The notes beneath the pieces were generated by a model. The model saw only the letters and a program-made list of their open reading frames with translations, made no database searches and was not told the origin of the DNA. Of a stretch of 64,000 nucleotides of DNA, positions 10,046 through 19,000 are shown piece by piece. The first letter of the stretch is position 1; the number at the start of each line of letters is the position of its first letter. The stretch is from Streptomyces sp. NBC_01264 (GTDB lineage Bacteria; Actinomycetota; Actinomycetes; Streptomycetales; Streptomycetaceae). The stretch lies in contig NZ_JAPEOX010000001.1 of the NCBI RefSeq assembly GCF_026340675.1, forward strand, positions 2,418,001 through 2,482,000, read 5' to 3'. The translations under genes were made by a program, and so were the position numbers.

Positions 10046-10114
10046 CGTGTTGGTGGTGCGGGTCGCCCTGCCGGGTGGCCGGGCGGTCCTCAGGCTCTCA
10101 GCGGCTCAGGCTGC

Positions 10115-11098
10115 TCAGACGCCGTCGGTGTCGGCGGTGGTCTCGGCCGCGGCCGTGGCGGCCGTCTCCGCGGTCTTGGCGGCGGACTGTCCCCCAGCTA
10201 CCGCTGGGAGGGGCCCCCGGCCGGGGCCGTCGTAGTCCTCGCCGTAGGCGCCCTTGGAGGGGCGGCGGCGGCGCATGGGCGGCTCGACGCCGTCGGCGAG
10301 GCGGCGGGCGGTGACGAGGAAGCCGGTGTGGCCGATCATCCGGTGGTCCGGGCGGACGGCCAGGCCCTCGACGTGCCAGTTGCGGATCATCGATTCCCAG
10401 GGCTGCGGTTCGGCGTAGCAGCCGAACTCGCGGATCGATTCGACGGTCCGGGAGAGCTGGGTGGTGGTGGCCACGTAGCAGCAGAGGATGCCGCCGGGGA
10501 CCAGCGCCTTGGAGACGGCCTCCAGGCACTCCCAGGGGGCGAGCATGTCGAGGATCACGCGGTCGACGTCCGTGTCGGACAGGTTGTCCTGGAGGTCGCC
10601 CACGGTCAGCTGCCACGCGGGGTGCGGGCCGCCGAAGTAGCGCTCGACATTGGCCGTGGCGATCTCGGCGAAGTCGGGGCGGCGCTCGTAGCTGTGGAGC
10701 ATGCCCTGGTCGCCGATGGCGCGCAGCAGGAAGCTGCTCAGGGAGCCGGAGCCGACGCCTGCCTCGACGACGCGGGCGCCGGGGAAGATGTCGGCGAAGG
10801 CCAGGATCTGGCCGGCGTCCTTGGGGTAGACCACGGCGGCACCGCGGGGCATGGACAGGACATAGTCGGGGAGCAGGGGACGCAGCGCGAGGTAGGCGAC
10901 GTTGCCCGTGGTACGGACAACGCTTCCCTCGGGGGAGCCGATCAGCTCGTCGTGCGGGAAGGAACCCTTGTGGGTGTGGAAATTCTTCCCAGCTTCGAGC
11001 GTGAACGTGTAGTGGCGGCCCTTGGGGTCGGTGAGCTGTACCTGGTCCCCGACCTCGAAGGGCCCGCGTCGGCGGGCGGCACCGGTCGGTTCGGACAT
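10115..11098 (-). CDS. trmI: tRNA (adenine-N1-)-methyltransferase
   Basis: Methylates N1 of A58 in the T-loop of tRNAs using S-adenosylmethionine. The 327-residue product has an N-terminal beta domain (VQLTDPKGRHYTFTLEAG), the segment YPKDAGQILAFADIFPGARV, and the SAM-binding motif VEAGVGSGSLS (111-121), all typical of TrmI. The C-terminal about 45 residues are a low-complexity Ala/Thr-rich tail that the core enzyme does not need. It lies 18 bp downstream of the M50 protease gene on the same strand, so the two are probably co-transcribed. Confidence 0.93.
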   Translation of the reverse strand: MSEPTGAARRRGPFEVGDQVQLTDPKGRHYTFTLEAGKNFHTHKGSFPHDELIGSPEGSVVRTTGNVAYLALRPLLPDYVLSMPRGAAVVYPKDAGQILAFADIFPGARVVEAGVGSGSLSSFLLRAIGDQGMLHSYERRPDFAEIATANVERYFGGPHPAWQLTVGDLQDNLSDTDVDRVILDMLAPWECLEAVSKALVPGGILCCYVATTTQLSRTVESIREFGCYAEPQPWESMIRNWHVEGLAVRPDHRMIGHTGFLVTARRLADGVEPPMRRRRPSKGAYGEDYDGPGRGPLPAVAGGQSAAKTAETAATAAAETTADTDGV

Positions 11099-11116
11099 GT
11101 GACCAGTGTATTGGCT

Positions 11117-12316
11117 TCAGGACTGGGGCCGCGCCATGGCCTTCACGAAGGCCTTTTCCACGTCGAGGGTGGACAGGACGCCGTAGATGGCGCCGTCGGG
11201 CTGGAGGACGAGGTACTCGGTGGCGGGGGTGGTGCGGAGGTGGTCGAGGAGTTCTTCGCCGGTGAGGTCCGCTGAAACCTTCATGCCGTCGGTGAGGTCC
11301 TGGGCGAGGGTGCCGGCGGCGACCCAGGGGCGGCGGTGTTCGGGGACGGAGGCGATGGCGCTTTCGCGGACGATGCCGGTGGGGTCTCCGAGTCCGTCGA
11401 CGACGACGAGGGCGCGGGCGCCTGCTTCGTTGGCGCGGCGGAGGGCTTCGGAGAGGGGGGTGGCGTTCTCGACGGGGATGGCGCGGCGGGTGAGTTTGCG
11501 TGCGTGGAGTTCCGGGAGGTGTTCGCGCAGGCGGGCGACGCGGAGGCTGTTGCCGGCTCCGGTCCAGATGATGCCGGCGAGGATCGCGGCGAGGAGGGCG
11601 TCCATGACGGTGTCCATGCCGCCGATGTCGTCCGTGGGGCTGCCGAGGGTCCCGGTGGAGTTCAGGAGGGGCAGGCCGAGGAGGACGGCGACGGCGAGCG
11701 CGCGGCCGGCCCAGGCGGCGGCGATGGTGCCGGTCATGGGTTTGCCGGTCATGCCCCAGATGACGGCGCGGAGCATGCGGCCGCCGTCGAGGGGGAGGCC
11801 GGGGAGGAGGTTGAAGGCGGCGACGAGGAGGTTGGAGATCATGAGGCCGGCGAGGAGGACGCCGGGGACGCTGGCGGGTTCGACGGCTTTCATGCCGAGG
11901 TAGAAGGCGCCGGCGAGGAGGAGGGAGAGGAGGGGGCCGACGAAGGCGAGGACGAATTCGCGGCCGGGGGTTTCGGATTCCTTCTCGATCTCGGAGACGC
12001 CGCCGAAGAACTGGAGCTGGATTCGGCGTACGGGGAGTTTGAAGCGGAGGGCGGCGACGGTGTGGGCGAGTTCGTGGACGAGGACCGAGGCGTAGAAGGC
12101 GACGGCGAAGAAGAGGGCCACGAGGTAGCGCAGGGTGCCGAGGTCGGGGAGGATGCGGTCGAGCTGGCCGCCGAAGACCCAGGTGATGAGGGCGGCGACG
12201 AGGAACCAGCTGGGCGAGACGTAGACGGGTACGCCGAAGGGGCGGCCCATGAGGAGTCCGCCGCCCGGTCCTGAGCGCCGGCCCACGCGCTCGCCGGTTT
12301 CGTCGGTGTCTGCCAC
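11117..12316 (-). CDS. Site-2-type zinc metalloprotease (M50) with CBS domains
   Basis: Intramembrane protease of the M50B, Rv2625c/sporulation SpoIVFB-like type. In 399 residues: zinc motif HELAH (81-85) in a membrane segment, the second active-site motif LPLDGGR (174-180), several hydrophobic helices, then two CBS repeats (about 270-395, with DATPLSEAL-like and TEYLVLQPDGAIYGVLS segments), which usually sense adenine nucleotides. The GTG at 12316 is preceded by GAAGGAC. The substrate is unknown. It is divergent from a nuclease gene and upstream of trmI. Confidence 0.88.
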   Translation of the reverse strand: MADTDETGERVGRRSGPGGGLLMGRPFGVPVYVSPSWFLVAALITWVFGGQLDRILPDLGTLRYLVALFFAVAFYASVLVHELAHTVAALRFKLPVRRIQLQFFGGVSEIEKESETPGREFVLAFVGPLLSLLLAGAFYLGMKAVEPASVPGVLLAGLMISNLLVAAFNLLPGLPLDGGRMLRAVIWGMTGKPMTGTIAAAWAGRALAVAVLLGLPLLNSTGTLGSPTDDIGGMDTVMDALLAAILAGIIWTGAGNSLRVARLREHLPELHARKLTRRAIPVENATPLSEALRRANEAGARALVVVDGLGDPTGIVRESAIASVPEHRRPWVAAGTLAQDLTDGMKVSADLTGEELLDHLRTTPATEYLVLQPDGAIYGVLSTLDVEKAFVKAMARPQS

Positions 12317-12492
12317 GGTTGTCCTTCGTTCGCTGCTGTCCGGTGCGGTGGTGCGCCGGTGGTTCCGGTGTGTGTTTCCCGTGGTGCCGGGGTGCGCCGT
12401 TGCGCGGTGTGATGCTCCGATCATGCAGTGCGAGGGGGGTCGGCGTCGATGGTATGCGCGTGCTGTCGGTGGCGGGTCGTAGGGTTTTGTCC

Positions 12493-13458
12493 ATGACGAC
12501 GAGCCCCGGCAGCGGTCCGGACGACGCAGTGAGCAGTTCCGTGCCCGATCCGGTGCCCGGTTCCGGTGCCGTGCCCGGTTCCGGTGAGGGTTCCGGTTCC
12601 GGTGCGGGTTCCGTGCCCGCGCAGGCGGTGGCCGTGGCGCCTTCTTCGCTGTCGCCCTCGCGGGCGAGCGATTTCATGCGGTGTCCGTTGCTGTACCGGT
12701 TCCGGGTGATCGACAAGCTGCCGGAGAAGCCGAGTGCGGCGGCGACGCGGGGGACGCTGGTGCACGCGGTGCTGGAGCGGCTTTTCGATCATCCGGCGGC
12801 GGAGCGTACGGCGCCGCGGGCGAAGGCGTTGATTCCCGGGCAGTGGGACCGGCTGCTGGAGTCGAAGCCGGAGCTGTCGGAGCTGTTCCCGGGGGGTGAC
12901 GAGGGGGCGGGGCTGGAGCGCTGGCTGACGGAGGCCGAGGCGTTGGTGGACCGGTGGTTCACGTTGGAGGACCCGACGCGGCTGGAGCCGGTGGAGCGGG
13001 AGTTCTTCGTGGAGACGGAGCTGGAGTCGGGGCTCCGGCTGCGCGGGATCATCGACCGGGTGGACGTGGCGCCGACGGGTGAGGTGCGGATCGTCGACTA
13101 CAAGACGGGGAAGGCGCCGCGGCCGGAGTACGCCGAGGGTGCGCTGTTCCAGATGAAGTTCTACGCGCTGGTGGTGTGGCGGCTGAAGCGGGTGGTGCCG
13201 CGGCGGCTGCAGCTGGTGTATCTGGGCAGTGGGGACGTGATCACGTACGACCCGGTGATCGAGGATCTGGAGCGGATGGAGCGCAAGCTGCTGGCGCTGT
13301 GGGAGGCGATCCGGGAGGCGACGGAGACGGGTGACTGGCGGCCGCGGCAGTCGAAGCTGTGCGGCTGGTGTGATCATCAGGCGGTGTGTCCGGAGTTCGG
13401 TGGTACTCCCCCGGTCTATCCGCTGGCACTGCCGTCCGCCGGGCGGGGCGAATCCTGA
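12493..13458 (+). CDS. RecB-family/Cas4-like PD-(D/E)XK nuclease
   Basis: A 321-residue exonuclease-type protein. After a Gly/Ser/Pro-rich N-terminus (about 1-45) come the motif SPSRASDFMRCPLLYRF, the nuclease residues GIIDRVD (186-191) and VDYKTG (201-206, Asp202 and Lys204), and QMKFYAL. Cys64 with Cys290, Cys293 and Cys299 matches the four-cysteine iron-sulphur clamp of AddB/Cas4 nucleases. It is a stand-alone nuclease with no helicase domain and no CRISPR neighbours. The start at 12493 has only a weak AGGG upstream. Confidence 0.87.
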   Translation: MTTSPGSGPDDAVSSSVPDPVPGSGAVPGSGEGSGSGAGSVPAQAVAVAPSSLSPSRASDFMRCPLLYRFRVIDKLPEKPSAAATRGTLVHAVLERLFDHPAAERTAPRAKALIPGQWDRLLESKPELSELFPGGDEGAGLERWLTEAEALVDRWFTLEDPTRLEPVEREFFVETELESGLRLRGIIDRVDVAPTGEVRIVDYKTGKAPRPEYAEGALFQMKFYALVVWRLKRVVPRRLQLVYLGSGDVITYDPVIEDLERMERKLLALWEAIREATETGDWRPRQSKLCGWCDHQAVCPEFGGTPPVYPLALPSAGRGES

Positions 13459-13576
13459 TCTTGGTGTCAGGGCAGAATGGGCCGGGTTCCCCGTCGGTGT
13501 CCGGATGACTCCGCTGAATCCGATGCCCAGCTGAACCCGATGTCCCGACGAGCCCTACGAATACGAGGTGGACCCC

Positions 13577-14251
13577 GTGGCGATCCGCGTACTGCTGGTC
13601 GACGATCAGCCGCTGCTGCGCACCGGTTTCCGGATGATCCTGGAGGCCGAGCAGGACCTGGCGGTGGTCGGTGAGGCCGGGGACGGTCTGCAGGCGCTGG
13701 ACCAGGTGCGGGCGTTGCAGCCCGATGTGGTGCTGATGGACATCCGGATGCCGCGGATGGACGGGGTGGAGGCGACGCGGCAGATCACGGGTCCGGGTCG
13801 GGACGGTCCGGCGAAGGTGCTGGTGCTGACGACCTTCGATCTGGACGAGTACGTGGTGGAGGCGTTGCGGGCGGGGGCCAGTGGGTTCTTGCTGAAGGAC
13901 GCGCCGGCGGCGGAGCTGGTGCAGGCGATCCGGGTGGTGGCGGGTGGCGAGGCGATGCTGGCGCCGAGCATCACGCGGCGGTTGCTGGACAAGTACGCGG
14001 GGCATCTGCCGTCGGGCGAGGACAGTGTTCCGGACATGATCGCTTCGTTGACGGAGCGTGAGGTCGAGGTGCTGAAGCTGGTGGCCCGGGGGCTGTCGAA
14101 CGCGGAGATCGCGGCGGATCTGTTCGTGAGCGAGACGACGGTGAAGACGCATGTGGGTCATGTGCTGACGAAGCTGGGTCTGCGTGACCGGGTGCAGGCG
14201 GCGGTGTACGCGTACGAGAGCGGTCTGGTGCGTCCGGGCGCCGGTCAGTAG
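13577..14251 (+). CDS. Orphan NarL/LuxR-type response regulator
   Basis: A two-component output regulator of 224 residues. The receiver domain has the acidic pair Asp9/Asp10, phosphoacceptor Asp55 (VVLMDIRMPRMDG), the TT switch and Lys in FLLKDAP. The C-terminus is a LuxR helix-turn-helix (LTEREVEVLKLVARGLSNAE onwards). The GTG at 13577 has GAGGTGG at good spacing; a GTG at 13568 lies inside that site. No histidine kinase gene is adjacent, so the partner is elsewhere. Confidence 0.92.
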   Translation: MAIRVLLVDDQPLLRTGFRMILEAEQDLAVVGEAGDGLQALDQVRALQPDVVLMDIRMPRMDGVEATRQITGPGRDGPAKVLVLTTFDLDEYVVEALRAGASGFLLKDAPAAELVQAIRVVAGGEAMLAPSITRRLLDKYAGHLPSGEDSVPDMIASLTEREVEVLKLVARGLSNAEIAADLFVSETTVKTHVGHVLTKLGLRDRVQAAVYAYESGLVRPGAGQ

Positions 14252-14283
14252 GCAGCCGGGGGCGCCGGCGCGCCGGTACGGGT

Positions 14284-14320
14284 ACGGGCCCGCTTCCGCT
14301 TCGTGCGGAGGCGGGCCCGT
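14284..14320. terminator. Terminator between response regulator and solute-binding protein genes
   Basis: ACGGGCCCGC..CCGC pairs with GCGG..GCGGGCCCGT around a short loop, between two convergent genes. Confidence 0.7.
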
Positions 14321-14355
14321 CGCCGTTGCCGTCGGGGTTTCCCGGGCGGAGGGGC

Positions 14356-15936
14356 TCAGCCCTTGCTGATCTCCCAGAAGCGGAAGACGGTGGAGGCGTC
14401 CAGGGACCACTGCAGGCCGGTCACGTTCTGGCGGGTGACGGCGTACTGCTTGCTCTGCCAGAGCGGGAGCAGGGGGATCTCGTCGGCGACGATGTCCTGG
14501 AGGCGGGCGTAGTCGGCGCTGGCGGAGCCGCGGTCGGACTTGGCGGAGGTCGCCGGGATGATGGTCCCGGTGATCTCCTTGTTGTCGTAGTTGTTGTGCA
14601 GCACGTTGTCGGGGCCGAAGAAGGGCTGCGTGAAGTTGTCGGCGTCGGGGTAGTCGGGGACCCAGCCCTTGACGTAGACGCCGTACTTGCCCGCCTGGAT
14701 GTCCTTCTCGTACTGCTCGAACTCGACGGATTTGACGTCGGCTTCGAAGAGGCCGCTGCTGTTGAGCTGCTTGGCGATGAGCTGGAATTCCTGGTCCGTC
14801 GAGGGGCCGTAGCGGCTGGGCGTCGAGTACAGGGTGATCTTCACCTTGTCCTTGATGCCGGCCGCGCGGAGGGCGGCCTTGGCCTTCTCGGGCTGGGGGC
14901 TGCCGCCGTAGCGGTCGAAGAAGGCGGTGGTGTGGGAGGCGATGCCGGCCGGGACGATGGAGTAGAGCGGGGTGGCGGTGCCGTCGTAGACCTCGCGGAC
15001 GAGGGCCTCGCGGTCGACGAGGTAGGCGATGGCCTTGCGGACGGGGAGCTTGCCCGCGACGGGGTCGGCCGTGTTGAAGACGAGGTGTTCGACCTCGGCG
15101 CCGGCGCCCTGGACGACCTCGACCTTCTGGTCGCCGGTCTGGGAGGCGAGGCCGGCGATGTCCTTGGCGGCGAGGCCGCGGAAGGCGAAGTCGACGTCTC
15201 CGCTTTCGAGGACCTTCTTGAGGGCGGCCTGGTCCTCGTTGAAGAACTTCATGGTGACGCCGCTGTTCTTCGGCTTGGCCTTGCCGCTGTAGCTGTCGTT
15301 GACGGAGAAGGAGGCGCTCTTGTCGTTGATCGAGTCCAGCTTGTAGACGCCGGAGCCGAAGGCCTTGCCGTCCGTGCGGAGTTTGTCCGCGGGGTACTCG
15401 GTGTGGTCGACGATGGAGCCGGCGCCGGACGCGATCTTGCTGGGGAAGGTCGCGTCGGGGGCCTTGAGGTGGAAGACGACGGTCTTGTCGTCGGGGGTGT
15501 CGATGCTGCCGATCGACGCGAGCATGACGGCGGGGCCGTTCTCGTCGTTGATCTTGAGGGTGCGCTCGAAGGAGTACTTGACGTCCTTGGCGGTGAGGCT
15601 GTTGCCGTTGCTGAACTTCAGCCCGGTGCGCAGGGTGCACGCGTAGGTCTTGCTCCCGACGCCCTCGAAGCCGCAGGCCTGGGCGGCGTCGGGTTCGGGG
15701 TTGGTGCCGCCCTTGGGGAAGCTGAGCAGGGACTGGAAGACGTTGTTGAAGAGCAGCCAGGAGCCGGGGTCGTAGCCCGAGGCGGGGTCGGTGGCCTTCA
15801 CCTTGTCGGATATGCCCATGACGACGCCCTTGGCGCCGGCGGCGTTGGAGCCGTCCGTCGCGCCGCAACCGCTCAGCAGCGCGGCGGCGGTGGCCGCTCC
15901 GACGGGGGCGGCCAACCACTGGTTCCGTGTCTTCAC
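14356..15936 (-). CDS. ABC transporter solute-binding lipoprotein (family 5, peptide type) 1
   Basis: A 526-residue extracytoplasmic lipoprotein of the DppA/OppA family that captures oligopeptides or related ligands for import. The N-terminus is a signal peptide with lipobox LSGC (lipidated Cys24). Family features include LRTGLKFSNGNSLTAKDVKYS, PDATFPSK and VKGWVPDYPDADNFTQPFF. The GTG at 15936 has AAGGA 8 nt upstream. It is a tandem paralogue of the next gene, with the same domain order and similar C-terminal WEISKG/WELGRG ends. No permease or ATPase genes are adjacent. Confidence 0.92.
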   Translation of the reverse strand: MKTRNQWLAAPVGAATAAALLSGCGATDGSNAAGAKGVVMGISDKVKATDPASGYDPGSWLLFNNVFQSLLSFPKGGTNPEPDAAQACGFEGVGSKTYACTLRTGLKFSNGNSLTAKDVKYSFERTLKINDENGPAVMLASIGSIDTPDDKTVVFHLKAPDATFPSKIASGAGSIVDHTEYPADKLRTDGKAFGSGVYKLDSINDKSASFSVNDSYSGKAKPKNSGVTMKFFNEDQAALKKVLESGDVDFAFRGLAAKDIAGLASQTGDQKVEVVQGAGAEVEHLVFNTADPVAGKLPVRKAIAYLVDREALVREVYDGTATPLYSIVPAGIASHTTAFFDRYGGSPQPEKAKAALRAAGIKDKVKITLYSTPSRYGPSTDQEFQLIAKQLNSSGLFEADVKSVEFEQYEKDIQAGKYGVYVKGWVPDYPDADNFTQPFFGPDNVLHNNYDNKEITGTIIPATSAKSDRGSASADYARLQDIVADEIPLLPLWQSKQYAVTRQNVTGLQWSLDASTVFRFWEISKG

Positions 15937-15973
15937 GCGAACATCCTTCTCAGTCTCACTGGCTCGTCTGGTT

Positions 15974-16027
15974 CTGGTGCCGGGGGTGTGGCACCGGGGC
16001 CTGGTGCCGGGGGTCTGGTGCCGGGGT
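15974..16027. repeat. Short GC-rich repeats between the two solute-binding genes
   Basis: CTGGTGCCGGGG occurs three times (from 15974, 16001 and 16015), interrupted by an inverted GGCACCGGGGC. The GGTGCC/GGCACC arms could also form a hairpin after the upstream paralogue. Confidence 0.6.
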
Positions 16028-16028
16028 G

Positions 16029-17633
16029 TCAGCCGCTGACGCCGCGGCCGAGTTCCCACAGCTGGAGGTCGGAGATAGCGTTGACCGACCATTCCACTCC
16101 GGTGATCCCGTCGCGTGCGGCGACGTACTGCTTGCCCTGCCACAGGGGCAGGACGGGTACGTCCTCGGCGACGATGTCCTGCATCTCCGCGATCGCGGGT
16201 CCGGCGACGCCGCGGTCGACGGCGCGGCGCGATTCGGGGATGAGCTTGGTGCGCACCGTGGTGTTGGCGTACGGCGTGCCCAGGAAGTTGTCCTGCTCCA
16301 GGAACGGGGCGAGGAAGTTGTCGGCGTCGGGGTAGTCGGGGAACCAGCCGAGCCCGTAGGCGGCGTATTCGCCCTTCTTCTGCGCGGGGCGGAAGGCGGC
16401 CCAGTCGGTGCCCTGGACGGTGATGTCGAAGAGCTGGGTGGAGTTCAGCTGCGTCTTGAGGGCTTCGAACTCTGCCGCGGTGCCGTCGCCGTAGTGGTCG
16501 TTGGTGTAGTGGAGGGTGAGCTTGACCGGGGTTTTGATCCCGGCGGCCTTCAGCAGGTCGGCGGCCTTGGCGGTGTTGGCTTCGCCGTACTTGTTGAAGA
16601 AGGAGTTGACGTGGCCGGTCACGGTGGTGGGGACCAGTGAGTACAGGGGCTGCGCGGACTTGCCGTAGACCTTGGAGATGAGGGCGCCCCGGTCGACGGC
16701 GGCGGCGAGGGCCTGGCGTACGGCCTTGTCCTTGACGGTGGGGGCCTCGGTGTTGAAGCCGAGGTAGCGGATCTCCAGGCCGGGCATCGGGACGAGCTTG
16801 ATGCCCTTGGGGGGCTTAGCGGAGAGTTCGGTGATCTGGGCGGGCGACAGGGTGCGGGAGACCATGTGGACGGTGCCGTCCTGCAGTGCCTTGCCCACGG
16901 CTTCGGAGTCGTCGAAGGTGCGCAGTTCGGCCTTGTCGTTCTGGAGCTTGAGATCACCCTTGTAGTGGGGGTTCTTGCTGAAGACGGCGCGGACGAGGCG
17001 GTTGTCCTTGACTTCGGCCTTCATCGTGTAGGGGCCGGAGCCGTCGACGGTGAAGCCGGTGCGGAGCTTTTTGGCGTCGTACTTCTTGGCGCTGACGATG
17101 CCCGCGGCGGGGGTGGAGAGCTTCTGCGGGAAGGTGGCGTCGGCGGTCTTGAGGTGGAAGACGACGGTGTCGGTGCCCTTGGTCTCGACGGTGTCGATGG
17201 TGGAGAGCAGCGAGGAGGGGCCGTTCTCGTCCTTGATGGCGAGGACGCGTTCGATGGAGAACTTGACGTCCTGCGCGGTGAGGGGGCTGCCGTCGGCGAA
17301 GGTGAGGCCGGTGCGCAGGACGCAGCGGTAGCTCTCGTTGCCGGTGTCGGTGAAGCGGCAGTCGTTCGCCGCTTCGGGGACGGGGCTGCCGCCGCCGCGC
17401 GGGGTGTGCATCAGCGTCTGGACGGTCTGGCGGAGGATGTTCCAGGCGCCGGCGTCGTAGGCGTAGGCGGGGTCGAGCGGGGCGGGGGCGTATTCGGCTG
17501 CCTCGAACCGGTCGGTGGTGCCGACGACGATCGTTCCGGATCCTGCTCCTGCGCCGCTGGTGCTGCCGCAGGCGGTCAGCGCGGGGGTGAGCAGTCCGGC
17601 GGCTGCCGTCAGCGCCATGGTCTTGCGGTTCAT
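16029..17633 (-). CDS. ABC transporter solute-binding lipoprotein (family 5, peptide type) 2
   Basis: A 534-residue paralogue of the preceding protein and the promoter-proximal gene of the pair. The signal peptide ends in lipobox LTAC (lipidated Cys22). It shares LRTGLTFADGSPLTAQDVKFS, ADATFPQK and GLGWFPDYPDADNFLAPFL with its neighbour. The ATG at 17633 has GAGGGAG upstream; an open frame extends nine codons further. It is likely exported and anchored outside the membrane, and must rely on a permease encoded elsewhere, or serve as a stand-alone receptor (inference). Confidence 0.92.
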   Translation of the reverse strand: MNRKTMALTAAAGLLTPALTACGSTSGAGAGSGTIVVGTTDRFEAAEYAPAPLDPAYAYDAGAWNILRQTVQTLMHTPRGGGSPVPEAANDCRFTDTGNESYRCVLRTGLTFADGSPLTAQDVKFSIERVLAIKDENGPSSLLSTIDTVETKGTDTVVFHLKTADATFPQKLSTPAAGIVSAKKYDAKKLRTGFTVDGSGPYTMKAEVKDNRLVRAVFSKNPHYKGDLKLQNDKAELRTFDDSEAVGKALQDGTVHMVSRTLSPAQITELSAKPPKGIKLVPMPGLEIRYLGFNTEAPTVKDKAVRQALAAAVDRGALISKVYGKSAQPLYSLVPTTVTGHVNSFFNKYGEANTAKAADLLKAAGIKTPVKLTLHYTNDHYGDGTAAEFEALKTQLNSTQLFDITVQGTDWAAFRPAQKKGEYAAYGLGWFPDYPDADNFLAPFLEQDNFLGTPYANTTVRTKLIPESRRAVDRGVAGPAIAEMQDIVAEDVPVLPLWQGKQYVAARDGITGVEWSVNAISDLQLWELGRGVSG

Positions 17634-18113
17634 GCTGGAAGTACTCCCTCGACCCGGCACTTGTTCAAAGCTGGCGTGGAGGGCATCGCGACGGTCGCCC
17701 GTTCTGGGCGGAACGATCGGGCCGGTGGTGTGACGATCGGTCCACGCGGTTCCGGAAACAGGGGTGTGTGTCCGGGACGGCTGAGGTGCGGCGCAGTGCC
17801 CGGATCGACATTAGTGGCCTGTGGAGGGGTGGCTTGAACCGTGTGGCGCGGGGGTGTTGTCGCTCCGTCGCGGGAGCTGACCGGGGGTGTGCGCGGGGGC
17901 GTGCGCAGATTCGGTCAGGTGCTGATCAATGGGGACACAAGGGGTGGGATGGGAGGGCGCGCAGTGGTGCGAAGGGGGCTTTGCGGGTGACAAAGGTCAC
18001 CCGGGACAACTCCCCCGGTAGGGATGGAATTTCGGCCTCCGGGGAAGTGCGCGGGAGATCCGCCCGCGGGACTTTGGTCCTGGGGCGGATCGTCCGGTAC
18101 GGAGCGTGCGCGG
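17634..18113. other. 480-bp intergenic region with a palindrome
   Basis: This region is upstream of the solute-binding gene pair and downstream of the HAD gene. I see no convincing gene. The clearest element is a perfect inverted repeat, GGGTGAC (17985-17991) and GTCACCC (17996-18002) with a 4-nt spacer. It could be an operator or the HAD-gene terminator. Confidence 0.5.
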
Positions 18114-18815
18114 TCAGTTCAGCGGAGTGATGAGGGAGCGCAGGAAGGGCAGGTCGACGTCTTCGAGGGAGCCGACGACGGTGCGGCCCGGGGCGGGTGC
18201 GATGAGGCCTACGGAGGGGATGGCGACGACTCTGCATCCGGCGGCTTCGGCGGCGGCGACGCCGGTGGCGGTGTCCTCGATGACGGCGCAGCGGGAGGGG
18301 TGGGCGCCGAGGGTGTGGGCGGCGAGGAGGTAGGGGTCGGGGTGCGGCTTGGTGCGTGCGACCTCGTCTCCGGCGACGGTCATGGTGAAGCGGTCGCGGC
18401 CGAGGGTGAGCAGGACCTGGTCGATGACGCGTCGGTGGGAGGCGGAGACCAGGGCGGTGGGGACGTTGTGCCGGGCGAGTTCGCTCAGGAGGCGTTCGGC
18501 GCCGGGCATGAGGGGTACGCGGTCGGCGATGCGGGCTTCGAAGCGCTCGTTGAGCAGGACGGTGAGTTCGGCGAGGCCGATGTCGGCGCCGGTGGCTTCG
18601 ATGAGGAAGCCGCCGCTGCGGGTCATGGGGCCGCCGACGACGACGTCCCGCCAGGATTCGTCGAGGCGGTGGCCGAGTTCGCCGAAGACGCCGACCTCGA
18701 TCTCCCACCAGAAGCCCTCGGTGTCGACGAGGGTGCCGTCCATGTCGAGCAGCACCGCCTGCAGGGCGTGTCCGTCGGCCGTACGGGCGACGGGGGCGGG
18801 GACTGTGCTCGTCAT
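18114..18815 (-). CDS. HAD-superfamily phosphatase/phosphomutase-like protein
   Basis: A 233-residue hydrolase of the beta-phosphoglucomutase-like HAD subfamily. Motif I is DMDGT (nucleophile Asp24, Asp26) followed by LVDTEGFWW, then a helical cap, motif II SASH, motif III Lys in KPHPDPYLLAA, and motif IV VIEDTATGVAAAEAAG. It probably dephosphorylates a small phosphorylated metabolite; the substrate cannot be read. It follows metH on the same strand but a strong hairpin separates them. Confidence 0.9.
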   Translation of the reverse strand: MTSTVPAPVARTADGHALQAVLLDMDGTLVDTEGFWWEIEVGVFGELGHRLDESWRDVVVGGPMTRSGGFLIEATGADIGLAELTVLLNERFEARIADRVPLMPGAERLLSELARHNVPTALVSASHRRVIDQVLLTLGRDRFTMTVAGDEVARTKPHPDPYLLAAHTLGAHPSRCAVIEDTATGVAAAEAAGCRVVAIPSVGLIAPAPGRTVVGSLEDVDLPFLRSLITPLN

Positions 18816-18850
18816 GCGCGCACCTTTCCGGGGGTCCGTAGGGGACGAGA

Positions 18851-18903
18851 AGGCCGGTCACCTCACCTCCGGGGGCGTGCCCGGGGGAACAGGTGACCGG
18901 CCT
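18851..18903 (-). terminator. metH terminator hairpin
   Basis: A perfect 13-bp inverted repeat, AGGCCGGTCACCT / AGGTGACCGGCCT, encloses a 27-nt loop that itself holds a CCGGG/CCCGG stem. It lies about 100 bp beyond the metH stop. Confidence 0.65.
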
Positions 18904-19000
18904 GTATGGGACCGACTAGTGTACGCCGGTCCGTCTCGATGTGCGTGGTATTACGCCGCTGCGTGCGCGGGGTGCTTCTGGGTGGGCGCCGAGGTGCGTC

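Noticed and set aside
14326..16335. A 669-codon plus-strand frame opposite the solute-binding proteins
   Set aside because: Low-complexity Val/Gly/Glu product with no ribosome binding site; the minus strand has two clear lipoproteins.
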